From an uncultured Muribaculaceae bacterium (GTDB lineage: Bacteria; Bacteroidota; Bacteroidia; Bacteroidales; Muribaculaceae): a DNA stretch of 63,645 nt. The position numbers were made by a program, and so were the translations under genes. How positions within the stretch are numbered: position 1 is the stretch's first letter; each line of letters opens with the position of its first letter. Below the pieces are notes generated by a model. The model was not told where the DNA came from, did no database searches, and saw only the letters and a list, made by a program, of their open reading frames with translations. The DNA lies in assembly GCA_910585285.1 (NCBI GenBank), contig CAJUDL010000019.1, positions 1-63,645 of the forward strand, in the 5' to 3' direction. Positions 17,197 through 24,801 of this stretch are shown one piece after another.

Positions 17197-17427
17197 TCAG
17201 TCGATACGCTTGCGATAAACTTCAATACATGCGTCGGGACACACCCAGGCGCAAGAGCAGCAGCCTGTGCAGCTCTCCGGATTCGCCATAAAGGCATAAT
17301 GATAGCCACGGTCGTTCACCTCGTTAGGCTGCAGCGACAACGTATGCGTAGGACAAGCCACGACACACAGGTTGCATCCCTTGCATCTTTCGATGTTGAC
17401 GGTGACCGCTCCTCTGATTTTTGCCAT
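17197..17427 (-). CDS. 4Fe-4S ferredoxin subunit of the 2-oxoacid oxidoreductase
   Basis: 76 residues with two complete cluster motifs: CKGCNLCVVACP near residue 16 and CTGCCSCAWVCP near residue 52, so it binds two [4Fe-4S] clusters. It is the first gene of the operon and hands electrons from the TPP subunit to soluble ferredoxin. On this strand a -7 box TATCTTTG lies at 17490-17497 (plus-strand coordinates), about 63 bp upstream of the ATG; no good -33 box is seen at the standard distance. Confidence 0.95.
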   Translation of the reverse strand: MAKIRGAVTVNIERCKGCNLCVVACPTHTLSLQPNEVNDRGYHYAFMANPESCTGCCSCAWVCPDACIEVYRKRID

Positions 17428-17521
17428 AGTTTTTATAGTGTTTTTTGGTTAATTCGATTCAGGTCAGATGTTGCATATCGCATCTGTCGCAAAGATAGTG
17501 TTTTTTCAAATCCGAGGCAGA

Positions 17522-18241
17522 TTATTTCTTATGTTGTTCAACATAACCTGCAAGAATTTTCTCAAGATCACGCATTCCCGCCGTTGCCTTCTCCTTAATA
17601 ACGGTCACATTCGGAATGCCGGCTGTTGATGCTGGATTCGGATCGATATAATAGATAGGCACGCCAGGGCGCACAAACTGGATAAGCCCGGCAGCCGGAT
17701 AAACAACCAGAGAAGTGCCGATAACTACAAACACATCCGCATGACGCACGATCTCAACCGCCTTTTCTATATTTGGCACCGGCTCCTGAAAAAACACGAT
17801 ATGCGGACGCATCGGGTCTCCGTTTTTTCCTCGCGTTGCAGGAGTGGTCTCCAGATGCTCGAGATCAAGACTCTCGATATAATCAGTATTGATCACCGAG
17901 CGTATCTTCATCAATTCACCATGAAGATGAAGCACCTTGCTTGATCCCGCACGTTCATGGAGATCATCCACATTCTGTGTGATTACATAGACATCGAAAT
18001 CCTTCTCGAGCGCAGCCAGCGCCTTGTGGGCATCATTGGGAAGCGCCTTTATAAGTTGCTTGCGCCGTTCGTTATAAAAATGATGCACAAGCTCCGGATC
18101 CCGTGCAAAGCCGTCAGCCGACGCCACCTGCATCACCGGATAGTTCTCCCACAGCCCTCCGGCATCGCGGAATGTAGAAATTCCGCTCTCGGCGCTGATT
18201 CCCGCGCCCGTGGAGACAACAAGAACAGGTTTTCCATTCAT
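17522..18241 (-). CDS. Sir2-family NAD-dependent protein deacylase (sirtuin)
   Basis: 239 residues from MNGKPVLVVSTGAGISAESGI. Sirtuin motifs in order: GAGISAESGISTFRD (NAD binding), TQNVDDLHERAG, LHGELMKIRSV (catalytic His), RPHIVFFQEPVP, and FVVIGTSLVVYPAAGL. The four zinc-binding cysteines of the usual small domain are absent; the stretch between HGEL and RPHIVFF has no Cys, as in other Bacteroidetes members I recall. It removes acyl groups from lysines, producing nicotinamide and O-acyl-ADP-ribose. On this strand a TATATTTG -7 box and a TTG 21 bp further up lie between it and the divergent recombinase remnant. Confidence 0.92.
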   Translation of the reverse strand: MNGKPVLVVSTGAGISAESGISTFRDAGGLWENYPVMQVASADGFARDPELVHHFYNERRKQLIKALPNDAHKALAALEKDFDVYVITQNVDDLHERAGSSKVLHLHGELMKIRSVINTDYIESLDLEHLETTPATRGKNGDPMRPHIVFFQEPVPNIEKAVEIVRHADVFVVIGTSLVVYPAAGLIQFVRPGVPIYYIDPNPASTAGIPNVTVIKEKATAGMRDLEKILAGYVEQHKK

Positions 18242-18315
18242 ATTCACAAAAGATTTGTTTCGTTTGCAAATATACACATTTTAATTCAGATTGCACAACA
18301 CAAAACAATTCATTT

Positions 18316-19230
18316 ATGGCAACAGCAAAAACAAAGGGGATAGTGGCGTTCACCCGTAAACTTATCTCAGACATGTCGGCAGCAGGGCTCAATCCTTCCT
18401 CAAGACGCTACGGAATAGTGCTCAACAGCTTCCTGCGCTTCACGGGAGGCAGAGAAGTGGCGTGGGCAGACTTCAACTCCACCCTTCTTTCAGGTTATGA
18501 GAAATTTTTACGCAATCGCGGTCTTTGCCGCAACTCAACATCATTTCATATGCGCAACCTTCGGTCGATATCCAACCGGGCAAAGGAATACGGCATCACA
18601 CTTCCACCGACTCCGTTCAAATACGTCTATACAGGTATCGACCACACCGAAAAAAGAGCTGTGACTCTTAAGACCGTATGCCGGATCAGAGACATAGACC
18701 TGAGCCGGAGTCCGCATCTTGATTTTGCCCGCAACGTGTTCATGTTCGCATTCTATACGCGCGGAATGTCGTTTGTCGACATCGCCTACCTCAAGAAAAG
18801 CGATGTTATCGACGGAGTCATCACATACCTCCGACGAAAGACGCATCAGCGCATACGCGTCAGGATATAGCCACAGATATTTGCCGTGATCGGCAAACTC
18901 GGCGAATGCACGTCGGCATATCTTCTTCCGCTGATAACGGACGACAACACCGACAGCGAACGGCAATACCGCAACGCCTATCACCGGATAAACGAAAGCC
19001 TTAAGAAAATAGGGATAATGTTAGGACTGGAAACGAAACTGACGCTTTATGTGGCGCGCCATGCATGGGCAAGCATTGCCTACAGCAACAATGTGCCACT
19101 CTCCACAATAAGCAAAGCGATGGGGCACGACTCCGACAGAACCACCCTCATCTACCTCACCTCGCTCGACTCCTCCGCGGTAGACAACGCCAACAAAAAC
19201 ATAATGTCGCTGATGACATCACGGCAATAA
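18316..19230 (+). pseudogene. CPS-associated tyrosine recombinase interrupted by an amber codon
   Basis: One continuous frame of 304 codons is broken only by TAG at 18868-18870. The front half has the SAM-like core-binding domain (FTRKLISDMSAAGLNPSSRR ... FHMRNLRSISNRAKEYG) and the first active-site Arg in YTRGMSFVDIAYLKKSDV. The back half, in the same frame, has the YVARHAWASIAYSNN box with the second Arg, GHDSDRTTLIYLTSLD with the His and the nucleophile Tyr. It lacks the N-terminal arm-binding domain that the 57048 recombinase has, as is usual for local DNA invertases next to Bacteroides capsule loci. It sits 41 bp left of an inverted repeat that bounds the capsule promoter, so it is the presumed invertase. 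Either it is dead or the stop is read through. Confidence 0.85.
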
Positions 19231-19271
19231 TGTAAAAATCAGGCACATCCACTCCCCGCACAGGGATAAGA

Positions 19272-19292
19272 TTCTCCGCAAGAGACTGATGT
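19272..19292 (+). repeat. Left inverted repeat (IRL) of the invertible promoter segment
   Basis: These 21 bases are the exact reverse complement of 19561-19581. The core reads TCCGCAAGAGACTGATG. The pairing stops at both ends of the 21 bp, so these are the likely recombination sites. Confidence 0.9.
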
Positions 19293-19560
19293 GTCATATA
19301 TTATTCGATCTCTTCGAGACCGTTGTGCCGCGAAGAGGTCAAACCCCACTCCGACAAAATTTTATTTTGCCGAAATGGGGTTATAACTAAATGCCCTTTT
19401 CAAGGGCTGATTCTCCTGCAGAACACGCTCCGAAACAGTTTTTAGACCTGCGTTTTAAGCTTGCCAAATGTTAAAATTTAAAATGGTATCGTTTGCAGGT
19501 TGGAAAATTTATTATTAGTTGTTTTTAATTCAGACAAATTAATTAATTTTGTGCTTCCTA
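19293..19560 (+). promoter_or_regulatory. Invertible 268-bp promoter segment of the capsule locus, ON orientation
   Basis: The segment lies between perfect inverted repeats and next to a tyrosine recombinase gene, which is the standard set-up of phase-variable capsule promoters in Bacteroides. Its only consensus promoter is near the right end and points to the UpxY gene, so it is ON. The left half holds three hairpins: CTCTTCG/CGAAGAG (19310-19337), a 41-nt imperfect one from AACCCCA to TGGGGTT (19342-19382), and GCCCTT/AAGGGC (19393-19407). They would insulate the promoter from upstream reading in ON, and would lie between IRR and upxY in OFF. Confidence 0.85.
19519..19551 (+). promoter_or_regulatory. 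Capsule locus promoter inside the invertible segment
   Basis: The -7 box TAATTTTG (19544-19551) matches TAnnTTTG fully. A TTG lies at 19519-19521, 22 bp upstream, slightly longer than the usual spacing. The start site would be near 19558, right at the inner edge of IRR, so IRR becomes part of the leader. Confidence 0.75.
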
Positions 19561-19581
19561 ACATCAGTCTCTTGCGGAGAA
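19561..19581 (-). repeat. Right inverted repeat (IRR) of the invertible promoter segment
   Basis: Perfect 21-bp reverse complement of 19272-19292. It lies just downstream of the predicted start site, so the transcript begins with this sequence. Confidence 0.9.
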
Positions 19582-19762
19582 ACTGATTCTGACCTGCCGT
19601 TTTTTAAGGTCAACCGCCGGATGGTTTTCCGGCAAAAAAATTATGAAAACGTCCCTACAATTGCTTAAGGATTTTTTCTCAACTTTTAGTAGATATATTA
19701 TAACTTCCTAATGCATAGGCAACTATGCGATTGGGGAGGACTTGAAGTTTTGGCTTTACATT
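19582..19762 (+). promoter_or_regulatory. Capsule operon leader with hairpins
   Basis: Between IRR and the upxY start lie two hairpins: GACCT/AGGTC (19591-19595 with 19607-19611) and GCCGGA/TCCGGC (19616-19621 with 19628-19633, six-base loop), followed by A7 and a short ORF. UpxY proteins of Bacteroides act on the untranslated leader of their own operon to prevent premature termination, so this is the expected site of action. No classic T-tract terminator follows either hairpin on the plus strand. Confidence 0.5.
19643..19711 (+). CDS. Possible 22-residue leader peptide
   Basis: ATG AAA ACG at 19643 opens a frame of 22 codons (MKTSLQLLKDFFSTFSRYII then TS, TAA at 19709-19711). It lies between a stable hairpin and the upxY start 52 bp later. 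It is hydrophobic and aromatic-rich. It may be a translated leader that couples ribosome movement to transcription of the operon, or a chance ORF. Supporting points are position and the AAAAAAA stretch before it; there is no strong ribosome-binding site. Confidence 0.3.
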   Translation: MKTSLQLLKDFFSTFSRYIITS

Positions 19763-20311
19763 ATGAAAGACATCGGCACAGTGAAATGGTTCGTGATGAG
19801 GGATCTTAAGAGGCGCCATGCCTTGCGCCGCGCCTACCAGGAACTTATGGAGAGGGGCTTCGAGGTCTTCACGCCGATGCGTTGGACGGTGAAAGTCAAA
19901 AGGGGAGTAAGGATGCGTCAGGAAGAGCCGATAATCGCCGACCTCCTCTTCGTCCGGTCCGCCAAGGATCCCCTCGACCGTGCAGTCGCCAACATCAGCA
20001 CATTGCAGTACCGCTACCGTCTGGGGCATTCCGCCAGCGAGCCGACCGTTGTGAGGGACACCGACATGGAGCGCTTCATCAACGCGGTGCGCAATTCGCA
20101 TGACACTCGCTACTATCTTCCGGAGGAGATCAAGAGCGAGATGTACGGCAAAGAGATCCGCGTGGTTGGCGGACCGTTCGACGGCTACACGGGGCGTCTG
20201 CTGTCGCTGCGCGGCTCCAAGACGAAGCGTCTACTCGTGGAGCTCCCGGGATTCATCACCGCCGCCGTTGAGGTGAGCCCCGACTACATCCAGTTCATCA
20301 GCGAGAATTAA
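19763..20311 (+). CDS. UpxY-type transcription antiterminator (NusG/RfaH family)
   Basis: 182 residues from MKDIGTVKWFVMRDL; the frame opens 21 bp earlier. The NusG N-terminal domain reads KWFVMRDLKRRHALRRAYQEL, then ERGFEVFTPMRW, then EPIIADLLFVRSAKDPLD. The C-terminal KOW-like part reads YGKEIRVVGGPFDGYTGRLL and KRLLVELPGFITAAVEV. UpxY proteins let RNA polymerase traverse their long capsule operon. It is the first gene after the invertible promoter, as in Bacteroides CPS loci. In Bacteroides it is normally followed by upxZ, which blocks other loci; here the next gene is the initiating transferase and no upxZ is present. Confidence 0.9.
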   Translation: MKDIGTVKWFVMRDLKRRHALRRAYQELMERGFEVFTPMRWTVKVKRGVRMRQEEPIIADLLFVRSAKDPLDRAVANISTLQYRYRLGHSASEPTVVRDTDMERFINAVRNSHDTRYYLPEEIKSEMYGKEIRVVGGPFDGYTGRLLSLRGSKTKRLLVELPGFITAAVEVSPDYIQFISEN

Positions 20312-20341
20312 CCGCCCCACGGGCAACTAACAGAACAACTC

Positions 20342-21463
20342 ATGACTTTCTGGCTAATCGTTGACCTTTTAGTATTATTATGCGTGATACTCCTCACGGG
20401 TATCATAATCCCCCAGATCCTGCTCATTGCATTCAGAAAGAATCTTTTCGATGAGCCCGATCCCCGTAAAATCCATAAGACCGAAGTGCCGCGCCTCGGC
20501 GGCATCGCGTTCTTCCCTTCCATCATACTGACAGAGTTCCTGCTCTACGGCTTCGGCTCGATGAGCCCCGACGAGGCTGTGCGCGCGCTGCTGCTCATCA
20601 ATGTCCGCCCCATATGCTTCGTGGGAGCGGGAGCTATCCTGCTGTACCTCACCGGCATGGCAGACGATCTTGTCGGCGTAAGGTATAAGGCGAAGTTCAT
20701 CATGCAGACGCTTACGGCGGTCCTCATAATAACCGGAGGATTACTTCTCGACAATCTCCATGGTTTTCTCGGAATAAGAGAAATGCCCGTGGGGGTTGCT
20801 GTGGCATTCACAATCCTGCTGATGGTATTCATAATCAACGCCATAAATCTTATTGACGGCATCGACGGACTCGCATCCGGACTCAGCGCGATCGCCTGCG
20901 CCTTCTATGCCTTTGTCTTTTTCCGGGCAGGACTGTATGTATTCTCCGCCTTTGCCGTCGCAACGTTCGGCGCACTCGTGCCTTTCTATATCTACAACGT
21001 ATTCGGCAACCCCGAGAAACACAAGAAGATATTCATGGGCGACACGGGGGCATTGACGATCGGGCTCTTCCTGGGGGTTATGAGCATCCGCATATGCAGG
21101 GTCGACACATTCGCAAGCGGCGTAAATCCTGCGGTCATAGCGTTTGCCCCGCTGCTGATACCATGCTTTGACGTGGTGCGGGTATACCTGCACCGACTGA
21201 AGGCGCACCGCAACCCCTTCCTCCCCGACAAGACCCATATCCACCACAAGCTGCTGGCACTGGGCATGGGTCAGCGGGCGGCGATGATGACCATCATCTG
21301 CAGCTCGGCGCTTCTAACGGCAGCCAACTACTGGCTTTCGGAGCACATCGACATCACGCTTCTGTTCGCCTGCGACCTGGCAACGTGGCTTCTCCTCAAC
21401 ACACTGTTGACCCGGTCGATCCGTGCCCGTGAAAAAGCCATCTCCCAGATACTCTACGATTAA
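20342..21463 (+). CDS. Initiating glycan-1-phosphate transferase (WecA/MraY family, GT4-type membrane enzyme)
   Basis: 373 residues with about eleven membrane segments. Family motifs: DEPDPRKIHKTEVPRLGGIAF near residue 37, GMADDLVGVRYKAKF (Mg-binding DD), NAINLIDGIDGLASGLSAI, IFMGDTGALTIGLFLG, and the PDKTHIHHKLLALG histidine motif. It moves a sugar-1-phosphate (GlcNAc or similar) from a UDP sugar onto undecaprenyl phosphate, the first committed step of capsule repeat synthesis. It starts 30 bp after upxY. Its GC-rich codon use matches the genome backbone, unlike the AT-rich genes that follow 80 bp later. Confidence 0.95.
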   Translation: MTFWLIVDLLVLLCVILLTGIIIPQILLIAFRKNLFDEPDPRKIHKTEVPRLGGIAFFPSIILTEFLLYGFGSMSPDEAVRALLLINVRPICFVGAGAILLYLTGMADDLVGVRYKAKFIMQTLTAVLIITGGLLLDNLHGFLGIREMPVGVAVAFTILLMVFIINAINLIDGIDGLASGLSAIACAFYAFVFFRAGLYVFSAFAVATFGALVPFYIYNVFGNPEKHKKIFMGDTGALTIGLFLGVMSIRICRVDTFASGVNPAVIAFAPLLIPCFDVVRVYLHRLKAHRNPFLPDKTHIHHKLLALGMGQRAAMMTIICSSALLTAANYWLSEHIDITLLFACDLATWLLLNTLLTRSIRAREKAISQILYD

Positions 21464-21469
21464 TCATGC

Positions 21470-21512
21470 AATTCAACTTTCACAAGCGGAAAGTTGAAGT
21501 TTATAAGTTTAA
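21470..21512. repeat. Dispersed repeat, left copy flanking the variable capsule block
   Basis: These 43 bp match 49396-49438 in the same orientation with three differences. The first part is a hairpin: TTCAACTTT (21472-21480) pairs with AAAGTTGAA (21490-21498). It lies exactly at the step from GC-rich to AT-rich DNA. Confidence 0.75.
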
Positions 21513-21557
21513 GATTTCGGAATTTAAATCACACTATCATAAGCAAGTGACCACAAT

Positions 21558-22334
21558 ATGAATCTAAAGAATATAGCCACAACCGCAGCATTGTTGTTGA
21601 TGCTGCTCGTTTCATCATGTTCCACCCCTCGGAACATCGCCTACATGCAGAATGATCAATATGGATTACAAGAATCCATATTGAATATGAACAAAATCAA
21701 AATTCAACCGCAAGATCAAGTTTCTATAATCGTTTCCTGTAAAGAACCTGAATTAGCTACACTGTTTAATCTAAAACAACCTGCAGGCAATCCAAGCGGT
21801 AACAATCAACGAATGGGATATACAGTAGACGATGCAGGAGATATATTCTTTCCTATGCTTGGACAAGTTCATATAGCCGGTCTCACTCGTAATGAGATAA
21901 GTAAAAAAATTTCTGATTTACTTATAAAAGGTCAATGGATTAGCGATCCAATAGTGACTGTTGAATTTATCAACTTGCATTTCTCCGTACTTGGTGAAGT
22001 TGGTGCCCCTGGGTCATACTCAATAACGAACGATAAGATTACTCTTTTAGAGGGGTTAGCTCTCGCAGGAGATTTAACGATGCATGGAGAACGTGAAATC
22101 ACCGTCATTCGAGAACAGGGAGGAGAAAGAATAAAATATAATGTTGATCTCAGAAGCAAGGATTTATACGATTCACCTGTGTATTACCTACAACAGAATG
22201 ATATAATATACGTCCGACCAGACAAAACCATTGCGCGTCAAGCAGCAGACAATCCTAACAATTGGAAATCTATAGGTCTTTGGATTTCAATTGCATCTTT
22301 CATATCCTCTATGGCAGTTCTTATTTTCAAATAA
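21558..22334 (+). CDS. Wza-like polysaccharide export lipoprotein
   Basis: 258 residues. A lipoprotein signal (LLLMLLVSSCSTPRNIAYMQ) leads into a Poly_export domain (KIQPQDQVSIIVSCKEPELATLF ... GYTVDDAGDIFFPMLGQVHI) and an SLBB domain (FSVLGEVGAPGSYSITNDKITLLEGLALAGDL). The C-terminal IASFISSMAVLIFK is the outer-membrane-spanning helix used by Wza octamers. It forms the outer-membrane channel for capsule release together with the Wzc protein that starts 18 bp later. Confidence 0.95.
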   Translation: MNLKNIATTAALLLMLLVSSCSTPRNIAYMQNDQYGLQESILNMNKIKIQPQDQVSIIVSCKEPELATLFNLKQPAGNPSGNNQRMGYTVDDAGDIFFPMLGQVHIAGLTRNEISKKISDLLIKGQWISDPIVTVEFINLHFSVLGEVGAPGSYSITNDKITLLEGLALAGDLTMHGEREITVIREQGGERIKYNVDLRSKDLYDSPVYYLQQNDIIYVRPDKTIARQAADNPNNWKSIGLWISIASFISSMAVLIFK

Positions 22335-22352
22335 TATGGCAACTCTCTAAAA

Positions 22353-24779
22353 ATGGCAACGAATAATCTAAATCACCCATCGAATAATAAGAGGAATATG
22401 CCTCTGAGCAACACGGGAATTACATTAAAAACAATTGTTGCTTTTGCAGTATCAAAATGGTATTGGTTTGTTTTATCCTTGATTCTTTCCCTTGGGGTGG
22501 CTGTCTTCTATTTAATGAAAACTCCGCCTTTATATACAAGAACAGCTTCGTTGCTAATTAAAAATGAGGATAACAACGGAGGCACGTCTGCCACATCCAT
22601 AGATATGTCAGAGCTTGGAATTGGAAAAAACAAAACAAACCTTGAAAATGAAATAAGGCTAATCAAATCTCCAAACTTAATGGGAGAAGTTGTGACGCGT
22701 CTTAACCTGAATGACAAATACATAGTTCAAGAAGGACTTAGAAAAATGGAACTATATAAACAGAGTCCTGTATTATTTAACATTTTAAATCCTTCAGAAA
22801 TCTCAACCCTTTCTCTTAAATTTCGTTTAACTCCAAACAATAAAATAGAAATTAAAAATATAATTTGCAACGGAAAAGAATTAAAAGAAACTTCAGCAGT
22901 TACATATAGTGATACTATAAAACTTGGAGATGCAAAAATAAATATTACAGCTCCCACAACTGTCTCAAATGGGATGATTGACAAAGAAATTTCATTTAGT
23001 CATTATCCAGTAAAATCCACGGCCAAAGGTCTGGCATCAAGAATTGTTGCAGTGTTAAGTAACGATAAATCCTCCATAATAGATATTTCAATAACTTGTC
23101 CTTCAATTGAAGAAGCAGATGACATTCTAACAACTCTTATTCAGGTTTATAATGAACGTTGGATTGAGGACAAAAATCAAATTGCAGTTTCCACTTCTCG
23201 CTTTATCGACGAAAGACTTGGGGTTATTGAAAGAGAACTTGGAAATGTAGATTCTGATATTTCATCATACAAGTCAGAACATCTGATGCCAAATGTTGAA
23301 GCTTCGGCAGCTTTATACATGAATCAATCTTCAGAAGCGCAATCAGCTGTATTAAATCTCAGTAATCAAATATCGATGGCAGAAATGGTTAAACAACAAT
23401 TATCGGACGAATCGTTTGGACAACCATTGCCATCAAATACTGGTATCATTAATGCCGATATCTTATCAGCAATCGGTCAATACAATAATATCGTTATTGA
23501 ACGGAATCGCTTACTTGAGACAACAAGTGATTTTAATCCAATAGTTAAGGATCGCACGCAAGCTTTACGCACTCTTAGAGATAATATTCTAACTTCAATA
23601 AATTCTTATATTGCGACATTGCGTGCACAAATGACGAATGCTCGCAGACAGGCAACAGTAACTACAAATAAACTCGCAGCAAATCCAAATCAAGCAAAAT
23701 ATCTTCTTAGTGTAGAACGTCAGCAGAAAGTAAAAGAATCACTTTACCTCTTCCTCCTTCAGAAACGCGAAGAGAACGAGCTGACACAGGCATTTACTGC
23801 CTATAATACCTGCATGGTCGAAGAGCCTTTCGGATCAACGTCTCCAACATTCCCCCAAAAGAATAAGATTCTAATGATGGCTTTTATGATAGGACTCGCC
23901 ATTCCATTGGGTATATTTATTATCAGAGAAGTCCTTGACACCAAAATCCGTGGAAAAAAAGATCTTGCATCACTCAGTATTCCATATCTTGGTGAGATTC
24001 CCTCTGCCATCCATAAACCTCGAGGTCTTAACCGTCTTAAAAAACACGTAACAGAAGAGAGGAAGATAGTTGTTACCGAAAAGAGTCGCGATGCCATAAA
24101 TGAAGCCTTCCGTGTGCTACGCACTAATCTTGAATACATGGGCAACGAAGAAGGCAAAGGGAAATGCAAGGTAATTGAGGTTACATCAGCCAATCCCGGC
24201 AGCGGTAAGACATTCGTATCCATCAATCTTGCCAAAGTACTTGCAATAAAAGGGAAGCGAGTGTTGATAATGGATCTTGACATACGTAAAGGATCACTTT
24301 CCAAGATGATTGGCAAACCTGAAAAAGGCATAACGGATTTCATTGTGGGAAAAGCGTCTGAAGACGAACTGATCATTAATGGCGCAGACAATACTCCCAC
24401 CCTTGATGTCATAGGCATAGGGGCAGTCCCGCCAAATCCGGCAGAACTGCTTTCCAGTGAAAAACTTGACAATCTTGTATCCAAATTGAGAGAAGAATAC
24501 GATTTTATAATCCTTGACTGCCCTCCGGTAGAAATAGTTACCGATGCCAAAGTCATCAACAGACTTACAGATATGACCATTTTTGTGGTTCGTGCCGGAC
24601 TGCTTGAAAAAGATGAACTCCCTGGAATCCAGGAATACTACGATCAGAATCGATATGCCAATATGGCTGTGTTGCTGAATGGCACAGATATCCATTCCGG
24701 TTATGGCTATCACCGTTATGGCTACCATTACGGCTATGGTCACAAGTACGGATACGGTTACGGATATGCCAATAATTAA
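22353..24779 (+). CDS. Wzc-type polysaccharide co-polymerase / BY-kinase
   Basis: 808 residues. The N-terminal Wzz domain has a first membrane helix (KWYWFVLSLILSLGVAVFYL, about residue 35) and a second at about 510 (ILMMAFMIGLAIPLGIFII), with coiled-coil periplasmic parts between. The cytoplasmic kinase has Walker A SANPGSGKTF, Walker A' VLIMDLDIRKGS and Walker B FIILDCPPVEIVTDA. It ends in a Tyr-rich tail (YGYHRYGYHYGYGHKYGYGY) that is the autophosphorylation cluster. It controls chain length and export. Base composition changes inside the gene: the first 1.4 kb is AT-rich, while the kinase part from about 23750 is closer to the backbone, suggesting a mosaic gene. Confidence 0.95.
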   Translation: MATNNLNHPSNNKRNMPLSNTGITLKTIVAFAVSKWYWFVLSLILSLGVAVFYLMKTPPLYTRTASLLIKNEDNNGGTSATSIDMSELGIGKNKTNLENEIRLIKSPNLMGEVVTRLNLNDKYIVQEGLRKMELYKQSPVLFNILNPSEISTLSLKFRLTPNNKIEIKNIICNGKELKETSAVTYSDTIKLGDAKINITAPTTVSNGMIDKEISFSHYPVKSTAKGLASRIVAVLSNDKSSIIDISITCPSIEEADDILTTLIQVYNERWIEDKNQIAVSTSRFIDERLGVIERELGNVDSDISSYKSEHLMPNVEASAALYMNQSSEAQSAVLNLSNQISMAEMVKQQLSDESFGQPLPSNTGIINADILSAIGQYNNIVIERNRLLETTSDFNPIVKDRTQALRTLRDNILTSINSYIATLRAQMTNARRQATVTTNKLAANPNQAKYLLSVERQQKVKESLYLFLLQKREENELTQAFTAYNTCMVEEPFGSTSPTFPQKNKILMMAFMIGLAIPLGIFIIREVLDTKIRGKKDLASLSIPYLGEIPSAIHKPRGLNRLKKHVTEERKIVVTEKSRDAINEAFRVLRTNLEYMGNEEGKGKCKVIEVTSANPGSGKTFVSINLAKVLAIKGKRVLIMDLDIRKGSLSKMIGKPEKGITDFIVGKASEDELIINGADNTPTLDVIGIGAVPPNPAELLSSEKLDNLVSKLREEYDFIILDCPPVEIVTDAKVINRLTDMTIFVVRAGLLEKDELPGIQEYYDQNRYANMAVLLNGTDIHSGYGYHRYGYHYGYGHKYGYGYGYANN

Positions 24780-24801
24780 TTTCTAATGTCAAAAGTTACC
24801 G

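Noticed and set aside
18316..19230. Two separate genes, a short integrase and a C-terminal integrase piece
   Set aside because: Both are in the same reading frame, split by a single TAG, and together make one normal-length recombinase.
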